From positions 6,438-70,437 of the forward strand of contig CABUMH010000004.1 of assembly GCA_902492555.1 (NCBI GenBank): DNA of 64,000 nt. Reading direction: 5' to 3'. A program made the position numbers and the translations under genes. Shown one piece after another: positions 33,232 through 41,538 of this stretch. The stretch is from Eisenbergiella sp900555195 (GTDB lineage Bacteria; Bacillota; Clostridia; Lachnospirales; Lachnospiraceae). Position 1 is the stretch's first letter, and the number at the start of each line of letters is the position of its first letter. Under the pieces are notes generated by a model, which saw only the letters and a list, made by a program, of their open reading frames with translations, made no database searches and was not told the DNA's origin.

Positions 33232-34859
33232 AGATCCGTCTCTCCGTTTCCTTCCTCATGCATCAGGCCTTTCCCCGTATTGGGATTCAGCCGGATGCGG
33301 ATAATCTGTCCTTCCAGAACGTATTGGGAAAAATTCGTCTCATCCCCGTTCCTGTCTTGATCCTTTACCCATCTATCCCCTTCAAAATGCCCTTCTTCCA
33401 CAGAAAGGAAATTCAGCTGCGTGCTCATCCTCGAAGACAGCTGGCAATAGGAATCTTCCTCTTCCGGCTCCGGCCTTCTGATGAAATCCAGGGCCACGCC
33501 TGCCCCTCCCAGATAGAATTCGTGCTCTCCGGTCTGCACCAAAAGCGCCCGGCCCCTGACCTGAAGCTTCTTTTTCCCTTCCTCTGACTTTACATCCTGC
33601 GTATAACCATAATTCATCGTAAGCGAGCGGCTGAAATGGGCGATCACATGGTACTTGTCCAGCTTCAGATATCTGCTGCCCTCAAATTCTTCTTCCGCAA
33701 TCGCATGCACCCGTCCCGTATTCCTGTACCGAATCAGCAAAGGCGCCATCCCGGCCACTGTCTTCATAGTGAGCGCCATATCCCTGCATTCCGGACGAAG
33801 TTCCCCCTTCTCATCCAAAGCGCTTTCCGCCCCAAAGCAGCAGAGGCCGATCGCCCCATAGTCCGCTGCGGCCAGCAGCATATTCATGGCATTGGCCTCT
33901 CCGTAGACCGGCGACTCCGGAATAAACAGCGGGTTGTCCTCCCTTGTATAGGCGTCGCATATCCGCATGTATTCTCTCCGGTTCTGATTGTAGATATCCG
34001 GCCCGATCAGATCCAGCTGCGGTGCGCCTGCCTTCCAGATATCCAGCACGCGGCCTACCGCCGCTCCGGCATTATAACACTTGCCCGCTTCTTCATATCC
34101 TGTCTCTCCCACCATCACATTCGTATACAGATGCAGCGGATAGACAGCCTTTCCCGCTGCCGCGATCTCGTTCACATAACAGGCATGATACCAGGCCGAA
34201 AATGCTTCATGCGCATGCCGTCCAAACTGCCGCTTCCAATCGCAGGCTTCCGGCCCCACGCTTTCCGCCCCGCTGTCCTCCAAAAAGATCCCTTCAAGCG
34301 CTTCCGGCACCGGTTTTTCATAATCCATCTGAGCCTGCATCGAATAATCCATATCCGTGTTTGCATAGCCCATCTCATTTTCAATCTGAACTGCCAGCAC
34401 TGTCCTGCTATCCTGGTCATACTCCTTCAGAAACTCCATGAGCTTCACAAAGGCCTTCTTATCCCGTTCCAAAGTCTCCCTGCAATGCGGCGACAGGGAT
34501 GCCACCGGCGCTCCGTCCGCCCCGATCGCCAACCGGTACAGTTCCGGCTGCAGCTTCACATACTCCGGCGCATAATTGGGATGGCCGTTTTTGCTCATTC
34601 CGAACCACAGCAGGATCAGATGCAGCCCCGCTTCCCTGGCTTCATCCACCAGCTCTTTCACCAGATCCATCTCGTACCTGTCCATCTGAGGCTCTATTCG
34701 ATACCAATATACCGGCGCTTCCAGACAGTTGCCCCCATACAGCCGTATCGCTTCGATCGCCCGGCGGATCAGCGGCGTTCCGCTGGAAGAATTATGCGCC
34801 TGCAGCCCCACCGGCATGAAAGGCCGCCCTTCCCGATCCTGAAAAAAAGTGTTCTCCAT
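33222..34859 (-). CDS. GH35/DUF5597-type beta-galactosidase-like glycosidase
   Basis: A 545-residue TIM-barrel glycosidase with no signal peptide. The start FMPVGLQAHNSSSGTPLIRR and the barrel segments GGNCLEAPVYWYRIEPQMDR, LHLILLWFGMSKNGHPNYAP and AVQIENEMGYANTD (probable acid/base glutamate after N) resemble GH35/DUF5597 beta-galactosidases. A second glutamate in NPLFIPESPVYGEANAM fits the nucleophile. The C-terminal part is beta-rich. It presumably removes beta-linked sugars from imported oligosaccharides. The ATG at 34859 has a GGGAGGAAGAGG Shine-Dalgarno. It is cotranscribed with cca. Confidence 0.83.
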   Translation of the reverse strand: MENTFFQDREGRPFMPVGLQAHNSSSGTPLIRRAIEAIRLYGGNCLEAPVYWYRIEPQMDRYEMDLVKELVDEAREAGLHLILLWFGMSKNGHPNYAPEYVKLQPELYRLAIGADGAPVASLSPHCRETLERDKKAFVKLMEFLKEYDQDSRTVLAVQIENEMGYANTDMDYSMQAQMDYEKPVPEALEGIFLEDSGAESVGPEACDWKRQFGRHAHEAFSAWYHACYVNEIAAAGKAVYPLHLYTNVMVGETGYEEAGKCYNAGAAVGRVLDIWKAGAPQLDLIGPDIYNQNRREYMRICDAYTREDNPLFIPESPVYGEANAMNMLLAAADYGAIGLCCFGAESALDEKGELRPECRDMALTMKTVAGMAPLLIRYRNTGRVHAIAEEEFEGSRYLKLDKYHVIAHFSRSLTMNYGYTQDVKSEEGKKKLQVRGRALLVQTGEHEFYLGGAGVALDFIRRPEPEEEDSYCQLSSRMSTQLNFLSVEEGHFEGDRWVKDQDRNGDETNFSQYVLEGQIIRIRLNPNTGKGLMHEEGNGETDLWL

Positions 34860-34874
34860 TCCTCTTCCTCCCAT

Positions 34875-35279
34875 TCTGAATAAACGATATACGACCGGAT
34901 ATGATCCTCGGTCTTATCCTTCTATCAAACATAGCCCCTGTGGAAGGAATTGTACAGGACGATTCTTTTTCATCCCTCCCGTAAGCCTCCCAGGCAGACA
35001 ACCTTTATCCTCATATTTTCCTGTAAATTTTACCATCTTTCCCAAAAGCCGGCAACTGCGCGCTTTGAGGGCGTAAGCAGCCGCCCGCTTTGAAGGGCTC
35101 TTGATTTTCATGCTGTATATGATATATTTGTACAGTGCGGTGTTTCTTCTGTCCGTCTGCTGTATTCCTACAGCCGGAGAGCCGGTCAGGCAGCGCTGAA
35201 CCGTGTATCACGTTCTATCGGCACCCCTGGATCCGAGCAATCAAAAAAGAGTCTTTGAGACTTCCTATGAGGTGACATC
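34875..35279. other. Intergenic region between divergent genes
   Basis: About 400 bases with no recognised gene. A candidate plus-strand promoter lies at 35101-35128. Two similar GC-rich words (GCGCTTTGAGGGC near 35059, CCGCTTTGAAGGGC near 35087) are noted but unexplained. Confidence 0.45.
35101..35128 (+). promoter_or_regulatory. Candidate promoter of plsY
   Basis: TTGATT (35101-35106), 16 bases, TATATT (35123-35128), about 150 bases before plsY. Confidence 0.35.
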
Positions 35280-35927
35280 ATGTTTTCGTCAGCTGTTTTT
35301 ATCTGCCTGGGCTATCTGTCCGGCAGTGTGCTGTACGCCCGAATATTTGCCAAACTGTTCAAAAAAGACAATATGCTTGATTTAAGCAAAGATCATAACC
35401 CGGGAACCGCAAACGCCTTTTTGTACGGCGGTTTCTGGTGTGGTTTATTGACGCTGATATTTGACCTGTTAAAGGGATTTTTCCCGATATTTCTGTATAT
35501 GCATTATGGAACCGCTGGCAGCTCCCATCCTTTCGCCACGGCCCTTGTAATCGCCGCACCGGTAATCGGACACATTTTTCCGCTGTTTTACAGATTTCGC
35601 GGCGGCAAAGGCATCGCCGTTACCTTCGGATGCCTGGCCGTCCTGTTCCCCGCAGCAGATTCCCTGCTCATCCTCGCGTTTTTCTTCATCACATTTTCGA
35701 CCGTGCTGAAGATCACGCCCAATTTTTACCGCACAATTTTTTCTTACATATTCTCTCTCATAACCATGTTCCGTGAGGTCGAAGATCAGGCGGCCGTTCT
35801 CGGTTTCCTCATAATCACCGCAGCCGTCCTTATACGTCTTTTTATCAGCAAAGAAAAGCGAACGCGTTTGGAGGTGAAACTGTTTGGATGTTTTAATACT
35901 ATCATGCGGAACAGGAGGCGGGCATAA
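35280..35927 (+). CDS. plsY: Glycerol-3-phosphate acyltransferase PlsY
   Basis: A 215-residue multi-pass membrane enzyme that makes lysophosphatidic acid from acyl-phosphate and glycerol 3-phosphate. The three PlsY motifs are present: CLGYLSGSVLYARIFAKLFK with the following DLSKDHNPGTANAF, the glycine-rich RFRGGKGIAVTFG, and a last loop near NFYRTIF. Around five hydrophobic segments are visible. Motif 1 reads SGSVLYARI where many members have GSIPFG, so it is a divergent member. A GAGGTG Shine-Dalgarno lies at 35270-35275. Its end overlaps the next gene. Confidence 0.87.
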   Translation: MFSSAVFICLGYLSGSVLYARIFAKLFKKDNMLDLSKDHNPGTANAFLYGGFWCGLLTLIFDLLKGFFPIFLYMHYGTAGSSHPFATALVIAAPVIGHIFPLFYRFRGGKGIAVTFGCLAVLFPAADSLLILAFFFITFSTVLKITPNFYRTIFSYIFSLITMFREVEDQAAVLGFLIITAAVLIRLFISKEKRTRLEVKLFGCFNTIMRNRRRA

Positions 35928-37056
35928 TGCCGCAGGAACAGCCATTGCAGAGGAACTGAAGCGCAGGGGGCATCGCGTAACGATGTTCAATCCCTATACA
36001 CTGCACAGCAAACGGCTGGCGAAAGGGATCAACAGCCTCTATATCGGCATTGTCCAGAAAACGCCCGCAATATTTGGCGCGCTTTACGGCGCGGGGCAAT
36101 TATACAGACGTCTTCCCGTCCTCTCCCCCGTTTACTACGCCAATCGCGGCATGGTTCCTTCCATGCGGGAATACCTGGAGCGAAACCATTTTGACATTAT
36201 CATCGCACTGCATTTGTTTCCGGCTGAAATTCTGACCTACATGAAACATCAGGGAATACATCTTCCAAAGACTGTTTTTGTAGCCACAGATTATGTCTGC
36301 ATTCCGTTTACGGAAGAGACGGACTGCGATGCTTATATCATCCCGTCCCCCCGTCTTAAAACAGCATTTGCAGACTGCGGTTTGCCCGCTGAAAAAATAT
36401 ATCCCCTCGGCATTCCGGTACAAAGCAGCTTTTCCCAAAAGGAAAGCCAAGCGCAACTCCGCAGGCGCCTTGGGCTTGCGCCGGACAAAAAATATATTCT
36501 TGCAGCCGGCGGCAGCATGGGCGGAGGAAAAATAAAAAAGGCAATCCGAATACTGATCGAAGAAGTTGCAGGAAGCAAAGATACAGAACTGATCGTGGTC
36601 TGCGGATCCAATCAGCCGCTGTATGAGGAATCACATAAAAACGCCGCTCCAAATGTGACGGTTCTCGGCTTTACATCCAATATGGCAGAATATATGAAGG
36701 CAGCCGACCTGTTCGTCACAAAGCCGGGCGGTCTATCCACTACGGAAGCTGCAGTATGCGGCGTCCCCATCGTGCATACCGCAGCCATTCCCGGATGCGA
36801 AACATACAATGCGAATTTCTTCAGCGAGCAGGGCATGAGCCTGCTATGCCGTACCTCACGCGCCGAATTGACCGGCGCCCTGGATTTGCTGTCCAACCGC
36901 CCGGCATGCGATGCAATGATCGCAAATCAGCAAAAACAGATCCGCCCGGATGCCTCCGCACGGATTGTCACGCTTGCCGAAAAAATCGCATTTCCTCATT
37001 TGGAATCTTGGAACATGGATATGGAAGAGGCGGGCAGCATGGAGACTGTTTCTTAG
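35884..37056 (+). CDS. MGDG-synthase/UgtP-type glycosyltransferase
   Basis: A 390-residue GT28-type enzyme, likely making glycosyl-diacylglycerol. N-domain: LILSCGTGGGHNAAGTAIAE and the MGDG-synthase region with VYYANRGM and VFVATDYVCIPF. C-domain: GIPVQSSFSQ, LAAGGSMGGGKIKKAIRIL, VLGFTSNMAEYMKAADLFVT and the donor-binding KPGGLSTTEAAVCGVPIVHT. The start is TTG at 35884, set by GGAGGTG (35870-35876) seven bases upstream inside plsY, so the two are coupled. The last residues METVS and the stop codon come from a palindromic repeat that begins at 37044. Confidence 0.9.
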   Translation: MDVLILSCGTGGGHNAAGTAIAEELKRRGHRVTMFNPYTLHSKRLAKGINSLYIGIVQKTPAIFGALYGAGQLYRRLPVLSPVYYANRGMVPSMREYLERNHFDIIIALHLFPAEILTYMKHQGIHLPKTVFVATDYVCIPFTEETDCDAYIIPSPRLKTAFADCGLPAEKIYPLGIPVQSSFSQKESQAQLRRRLGLAPDKKYILAAGGSMGGGKIKKAIRILIEEVAGSKDTELIVVCGSNQPLYEESHKNAAPNVTVLGFTSNMAEYMKAADLFVTKPGGLSTTEAAVCGVPIVHTAAIPGCETYNANFFSEQGMSLLCRTSRAELTGALDLLSNRPACDAMIANQQKQIRPDASARIVTLAEKIAFPHLESWNMDMEEAGSMETVS

Positions 37057-37200
37057 CGTCTGCGGACGGAAAGTTCCCACGCACGCCCTGGCGGCGTTGT
37101 CCGACGCCCGCAAGGGCGGAGTTTAGCCGCCATGCGTGAGGACTTTCCGTCTGCAGCGTTTAGAAACAGCCAATTTTTGAAATGGTTTGCGGAAAAAGAA
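37044..37200. repeat. Palindromic repeat, family B copy 1
   Basis: An imperfect inverted repeat centred near 37111. The outer arms are GACTGTTTCTTAGCG / CAGCGTTTAGAAACAGCC, with GACGGAAAG/CTTTCCGTC inside them. The inner stem is TGGCGGC (37089-37095) / GCCGCCA (37126-37132), and the tip GCCC-GCAA-GGGC. The core is shared with the copies at 60370 and 63877. The right flank TGGTTTGCGGAAAAAGAA matches the reverse complement of the left flank of copy 3. It overlaps the last 13 bases of the glycosyltransferase gene. Confidence 0.75.
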
Positions 37201-37365
37201 ATGCGGCAGGGCCTTCCATGGCTCAGAGGGACAGCGGAAAGGAAATCCTGCCGGGACGATCCCAGGCCAGCCTGCATGGAAAGGCAAGAGGCAGGGGGGA
37301 ATCGCAGGGCCGGTGCGCAGGAAAACAAAGGGCGAAACAGCAACCCGTTTTTCTAAAAATCGTTC

Positions 37366-37394
37366 TTGACATTTTCAAAAAACCGCGCTATTAT
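37366..37394 (+). promoter_or_regulatory. Promoter of the cold-shock gene
   Basis: TTGACA (37366-37371), 17 bases, TATTAT (37389-37394). A strong sigma-A promoter. The transcript would start near 37401 and carry a leader of about 200 bases. Confidence 0.75.
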
Positions 37395-37423
37395 GAAGTT
37401 GTATTCCAAACGATTCCATGATT

Positions 37424-37482
37424 TCACATATTTTTGTAAATCTTTGGCGCGTCGAAGATTTACAAAAATATGTGATTTTTTT
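37424..37482 (+). terminator. Terminator-like hairpin inside the cold-shock gene leader
   Basis: TCACATATTTTTGTAAATCTT (37424-37444) is a perfect inverted repeat with 37455-37475: 21 pairs around the GC-rich loop TGGCGCGTCG, followed by seven T. It lies about 25 bases after the predicted start site and 120 bases before the cold-shock start codon. It has the form of an attenuator. Confidence 0.65.
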
Positions 37483-37600
37483 ATCTCACCTTATATCGGG
37501 AGAAGGAATCGGAGATGGATTTGTGAACTGATACATTCCCGTATAGATCGGGGTGTATTGTCAATTAATTTTCTTATCTTATTTTTTAAGGAGGTACCTC

Positions 37601-37813
37601 ATGAGCAACGGTACAGTTAAGTGGTTCAACGCTGAGAAGGGCTATGGTTTCATCACCAATGCAGACAACGGAGAGGATGTATTCGTACATTATTCTTCTA
37701 TTCAGGTTGACGGCTTCAAGACTCTGCAGGAAGGTCAGGCCGTAACGTTTGATACGGAAGCTGATCCGAGAGACAGCAAGAAGATCCGCGCTGTCAACGT
37801 GATTCCCCAGTAA
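37601..37813 (+). CDS. cspA: Cold-shock protein
   Basis: A 70-residue OB-fold RNA/DNA chaperone. RNP1 is KGYGFITN and RNP2 is VFVHYSSI. The start MSNGTVKWFNAEKGYGFI and end ADPRDSKKIRAVNVIPQ are typical. ATG 37601 follows a full AAGGAGGT Shine-Dalgarno at 37588-37595. The long leader with an internal hairpin suggests control at transcription elongation or by temperature-dependent folding. A strong terminator follows (37856-37893). Confidence 0.95.
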   Translation: MSNGTVKWFNAEKGYGFITNADNGEDVFVHYSSIQVDGFKTLQEGQAVTFDTEADPRDSKKIRAVNVIPQ

Positions 37814-37855
37814 TCTTGAATCGTCCGCAATAGATGTTCTAATTTAGCGGCCACG

Positions 37856-37893
37856 AGGAACTGTCGCATGAATGCATGTGACAGTTCCTTTTT
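37856..37893 (+). terminator. Terminator of the cold-shock gene
   Basis: AGGAACTGTCGCATG, loop AATG, CATGTGACAGTTCCT (one mismatch), then TTTTTC. A long stable stem with a T run. Confidence 0.8.
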
Positions 37894-37917
37894 CTATTCT
37901 CTTTTATGCTTATATTC

Positions 37918-38156
37918 CGACCACGCCATGTATGGGCCGCCTCCTTCACCCCACCTGCTGTCCCCCTTCCTGTGAGCCGGGGTGTTCTTCTTTAGGGGCC
38001 TTTAAAAACGCCGGTATTTACGCGCCGTTCTTTGGCGCGTTATGTACCGCTGCGTTTTTAACGGAGCAAAAGCGTCCCCTAAAGAAGAACACCCCGGCTC
38101 ACAGGAAGGGGGACAGCAGGCGGGGCGAAGGAGGCGGCCCATACATGGCGTGGTCG
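37918..38156. repeat. Large near-perfect palindrome, family A
   Basis: The left arm begins CGACCACGCCATGTATGGGC at 37918. The right arm is its reverse complement, ending at 38156. Over about 81 bases I count two mismatches (A near 37948 and 37953 on the left, where the right arm implies G). The spacer is itself a hairpin with tip ACGCGCC (38020-38026) / GGCGCGT (38034-38040) and outer pairs TTTAAAAACGC/GCGTTTTTAA. It fills the space between the cold-shock terminator and the histidine kinase stop. Open frames on both strands here are a by-product of the symmetry. Confidence 0.8.
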
Positions 38157-38170
38157 CTACCTGGCAGAAT

Positions 38171-39622
38171 TCATCTGCCTTCCCCATACCACAGGATCTC
38201 CCACCATTTCTTTTTTCCGGCTCTTTTCTTCCGTTCCTCCAGCGTTCCGTATACCGGCAGGATCATATCAACTTCCCTTCCGTCTTCCGAAATCTCCATT
38301 CTTCCTCCGTGAGCCCGGACGATCTGCATCACGATACGAAGGCCGCAGACATGAGGCCCTCCCTTTTGCCCTTTTCCCTCCAGCACACTTTGTACCGCCT
38401 TAGGAATGCCGCTTCCGTCATCACGCACGCTGAGTCTGCACAGGCGGACGCCGTCCTCCGTCTCCACGGTTCCGCTCACCAGAATCCTGCACGTTCGGTT
38501 GTGCCGGATGCTGTTGCCGATCAGATTCTGCAGGGCTCTGGTCAGCAGCCTCACATCTCCAAGCATCATCACGCCTTCCAGTTCATCTGAAACATCCAGA
38601 TCCAGTTCATGGCCTTCTATTTCCTGATTCAGATAGGAGGCCACAATTTTTCTCAAAAGGGCAGCCGGCATATATTCTTCCGCACGCAGGGGCTGCATAT
38701 GGTATTCCAACTTAGAGGTCAGATTCAGATCCTCAATCAGCGTCTTGATTTTCAGGCTCTGTTCCTTAATGATGGCGGCCTCTTTCCGCGGCCTTTCCGG
38801 AAGGGAAAGGTCATTTTCCAGATTGTCCGCGTATCCCATCACCATGGATAGGGGCGTGCGGATATCGTGGGATACACCGGCGATCCATTCTGTGCGCGCA
38901 GTATCCCTTTTCGTCAGATTCTCCCTTTGTTCTTCCAGGATCTTGGAAACCTGATTCAGCTTCCGGTTCAGTTCCTCCGCGATCCCTCTCTCCGGCACCG
39001 CGGCCCTCTGTCCCTTTTCCAGCCGTTCCAGCCCATATACCACCGGGCGCAGGGCCGCATACATCCGGTATCCGGACAGAACCGCCAGCAGAAAAATCAG
39101 CAGCAGGTTGGACAGCAGGATAATCAGAAGAAAAGCTGGAACATTCCGAAGAGAATCCGGCGAAAACTCTACGATATATTTCGCCGCGCTGTCTTTTTCA
39201 TTTGCGATTACAAGGAGCCCGCCTTCCGTGTTCCAGACATGTACCGGATAATCCATCAGATACCAGCGGCTGAAAGAAGCGATCTGGCCGATGGAAAAGT
39301 GCTCAGGAATTTCTTCCGGAACCTGCCAGCTCCATGCTCTGTTCCCTTCTTCATCCAGCCAGAAAGCGAAACATGCATCGGTGCTTTCCAGATAAGCATA
39401 CCCTTCCTCGCCCATACGCCTTCCGCCGCTTCCATCATCCAGCAGGCAGGAAGCGACCGTCTGCAGCTGTCCTCTGCCCACCGTTTCCAGCTCTGTCTGG
39501 TTCTGAACCTGAAAATAAATGCCGGTGCATGCCAGAACCGCCAAATTTACAAACAACACCACTGCCGTGATTCCTGCGGCAGAGAAAATATAACGCCTGT
39601 ATATTTTGAATAAGCTCTTCAT
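38171..39622 (-). CDS. Membrane sensor histidine kinase
   Basis: A 483-residue two-component sensor. The first transmembrane helix is near residues 14-36 (AAGITAVVLFVNLAVLACTG) and the second near 160-185 (VPAFLLIILLSNLLLIFLLA), with an external domain of about 120 residues between them. The cytoplasmic part has the H-box AGVSHDIRTPLSMVMGYADN, an N-box LQNLIGNSIRHN, and the G-boxes VRDDGSGIPKAV and GLRIVMQIVRAHGGRM. The gene for its response regulator ends just before it on the same strand. The ABC exporter next door suggests it senses a cell-envelope-active compound. Confidence 0.92.
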   Translation of the reverse strand: MKSLFKIYRRYIFSAAGITAVVLFVNLAVLACTGIYFQVQNQTELETVGRGQLQTVASCLLDDGSGGRRMGEEGYAYLESTDACFAFWLDEEGNRAWSWQVPEEIPEHFSIGQIASFSRWYLMDYPVHVWNTEGGLLVIANEKDSAAKYIVEFSPDSLRNVPAFLLIILLSNLLLIFLLAVLSGYRMYAALRPVVYGLERLEKGQRAAVPERGIAEELNRKLNQVSKILEEQRENLTKRDTARTEWIAGVSHDIRTPLSMVMGYADNLENDLSLPERPRKEAAIIKEQSLKIKTLIEDLNLTSKLEYHMQPLRAEEYMPAALLRKIVASYLNQEIEGHELDLDVSDELEGVMMLGDVRLLTRALQNLIGNSIRHNRTCRILVSGTVETEDGVRLCRLSVRDDGSGIPKAVQSVLEGKGQKGGPHVCGLRIVMQIVRAHGGRMEISEDGREVDMILPVYGTLEERKKRAGKKKWWEILWYGEGR

Positions 39623-40342
39623 CTACGGCTCCCTTTCCAGCTTATACCCCAGTCCCCGCACCGTCAGCAGCCAGCGCGGCGCCGAAGGGTTTTCCTCAAT
39701 CTTCTCCCGCAGCCTGCGGATATGAACCATCAATGTATTCTCATAGCCATAATACTCATCCTGCCATACCGTATTGCATAGGGCATCAAAGGTGACAATA
39801 TTCCCCCTGTTCTCATACAGCTTCTTCAGGATGGCGAGCTCTTTTGCGGTCAGTGTCAGAACCCCCTGTCCGTCCTTTACCGTTCCTGCATTCAGATCCA
39901 CCTGCTTCCCTCCCAGCCATATGCTTCCCTCCGTCTGTATCTGTCTGACAGGCGGAAAATACGTTCTGCGCAGAATCGCATTGATCCGCAGCTGCAATTC
40001 CTTCGGCAGGAACGGCTTGGTCATATAATCGTCCGCCCCCAATCCCAGCCCGAGAAGCCGGTCATTGTCCTCATCCCTGGCTGACAGGAACAGCACCGGA
40101 GCCTGGGATATCATCCGGATCCGCTGCATCAGCCAGAATCCATCTCCGTCCGGCAGATTGATATCGAGAATAATCAGATCCGGCGCCGTATCCTGCGGCG
40201 TGAAATAGGCCATTGCCTCCGCACAGGTTCCCGCAGCGGCCACATAACGATACCCCTCTCTTGTCAGCATGTCCAGAAGCATTTTGCACAGTTCCTCGTT
40301 GTCATCCACCACCAATAATCTGCTGTCATATATACTGTTCAT
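39623..40342 (-). CDS. OmpR/PhoB-family response regulator
   Basis: A 239-residue regulator. The receiver domain holds LLVVDDNEELCKMLLDMLTR with the acidic pair, the phosphoacceptor aspartate in DLIILDINLPDGDGFWLMQR, and the lysine in DDYMTKPFLPKEL. The C-terminal winged helix includes LTAKELAILKKLYENRGNIV and YENTLMVHIRRLREKIEENP. ATG 40342 is chosen over an upstream frame because of its Shine-Dalgarno and the receiver start. It is followed directly by the histidine kinase. It diverges from the ABC exporter, with direct repeats at 40461-40478 that it may bind. Confidence 0.93.
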   Translation of the reverse strand: MNSIYDSRLLVVDDNEELCKMLLDMLTREGYRYVAAAGTCAEAMAYFTPQDTAPDLIILDINLPDGDGFWLMQRIRMISQAPVLFLSARDEDNDRLLGLGLGADDYMTKPFLPKELQLRINAILRRTYFPPVRQIQTEGSIWLGGKQVDLNAGTVKDGQGVLTLTAKELAILKKLYENRGNIVTFDALCNTVWQDEYYGYENTLMVHIRRLREKIEENPSAPRWLLTVRGLGYKLEREP

Positions 40343-40460
40343 TTTCTTCTCTTTTCCGCCGCACAGGCAGCACCCCTTTGGGGGATTTTGCACGGGCGGC
40401 ACCGTTTTTTCTTAATTATATCCGTCCCTTTCCCATCCTGCCATAGCGCAGGGGAAAATT

Positions 40461-40478
40461 TAAGGTAAAAGTAAGGTA
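40461..40478. promoter_or_regulatory. Tandem TAAGGTA repeats, candidate response-regulator site
   Basis: TAAGGTA at 40461-40467 and again at 40472-40478, a period of 11 bases, one helical turn. A looser copy (TTAAGGG) follows near 40493. OmpR/PhoB-type dimers bind direct repeats with this spacing. It lies in the divergent spacer between the regulator and the ABC exporter genes. Confidence 0.5.
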
Positions 40479-40623
40479 GGCTTCATCGGCGATTAAGGGA
40501 GAATTGGTAAGCTACAGAAGAATCAAAACAGCAAAGCCGGCCTCATCAGCGCCGGGAATGAAAGAAGGGACGGGAAAATTTACGGGCTTCACCGCGCACT
40601 CACGTTCCGGAATGGAGGGAATC

Positions 40624-41538
40624 ATGGCATACGCCGTAAAAACACAGAATCTGACCAAAGAATATCATAAGACGCCCTGTGTGAACCATGTGGATCTGAA
40701 GATCCCGGAAGGAAGCATTTACGGCTTCCTCGGCCCCAACGGGGCGGGCAAAAGCACCACGATGAAAATGCTCCTGGGGCTGGTAAAGCCCAATGAAGGG
40801 CAGGTGAAAATCCTGGGGAATGTAATGAACGCACAAAACCGGCTGCAAATCCTTCAGGAAACCGGTTCCCTCATCGAATCTCCTTCCTATTATGCACATC
40901 TTACCGGAAGAGAAAACCTGGAAATCGTCTGCCTGCTGAAGCAGATTCCTCCGGCGCAGATCGATGAAGTGCTGCGCATCGTGCGGATGGAAAAACAACA
41001 GCACAAGAAAGCCGGCCACTATTCCCTCGGCATGAAGCAGCGCCTGGGGCTGGCCGCTGCCCTTCTGGGAAGGCCGCGCCTTCTCCTTCTGGATGAGCCC
41101 ACCAACGGCCTGGATCCCGCAGGCATTCAGGAGATGCGCGAACTCATACGCTCCCTCCCCCAAAAATATGGCATGACCGTTATGGTTTCCAGCCACCTGC
41201 TCAGTGAAATCGATCAGATGGCCACTCATACCGGCATCATTGACCGGGGCTGCCTGATCTTTCAGGACAGCCTGGCCCATTTATATGAACACAGCCGAAA
41301 GCAGATCCGGCTTCGCACGCTGGACAATAAAGCCGCCTTCCGGTATCTGACCGCACGGAAGATTTCCTGTGTTCTGCAGGATGATGTTCTGGCCTTCCGG
41401 GATATGCCCGACGAGGAACTGGCCGCACTCATGACCGGTTTGTCCGCTTCCGGCATCGGTCTTTTACGCATTGAAGAACAGCAGCAGACCCTGGAGGATA
41501 TTTTCCTGGATCTGACAGGAAGGAAGGTGAGCTTATAA
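40624..41538 (+). CDS. ABC transporter ATP-binding protein (BcrA/LanF-type)
   Basis: A 304-residue ATPase. Walker A GFLGPNGAGKSTTMKMLLGL, Q-loop near LQETGSLIESPSYYAHLTGR, signature YSLGMKQRLGLAAALLG, Walker B RLLLLDEPTNGLDPAGI and the switch histidine in VMVSSHLLSEIDQM are all present. Length and the ITP-type C-terminal region match BcrA/NisF proteins that expel bacitracin or lantibiotics. ATG 40624 follows GGAGGGAATC. It overlaps the next gene by one base. No bacteriocin gene is seen, so this is probably a resistance transporter. Confidence 0.92.
   Translation: MAYAVKTQNLTKEYHKTPCVNHVDLKIPEGSIYGFLGPNGAGKSTTMKMLLGLVKPNEGQVKILGNVMNAQNRLQILQETGSLIESPSYYAHLTGRENLEIVCLLKQIPPAQIDEVLRIVRMEKQQHKKAGHYSLGMKQRLGLAAALLGRPRLLLLDEPTNGLDPAGIQEMRELIRSLPQKYGMTVMVSSHLLSEIDQMATHTGIIDRGCLIFQDSLAHLYEHSRKQIRLRTLDNKAAFRYLTARKISCVLQDDVLAFRDMPDEELAALMTGLSASGIGLLRIEEQQQTLEDIFLDLTGRKVSL

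Noticed and set aside
37872..38312. Frames in the 239-bp palindrome sharing CCPPSCEPGCSSLG
   Set aside because: The two strands encode the same words because the arms mirror each other; not independent genes.
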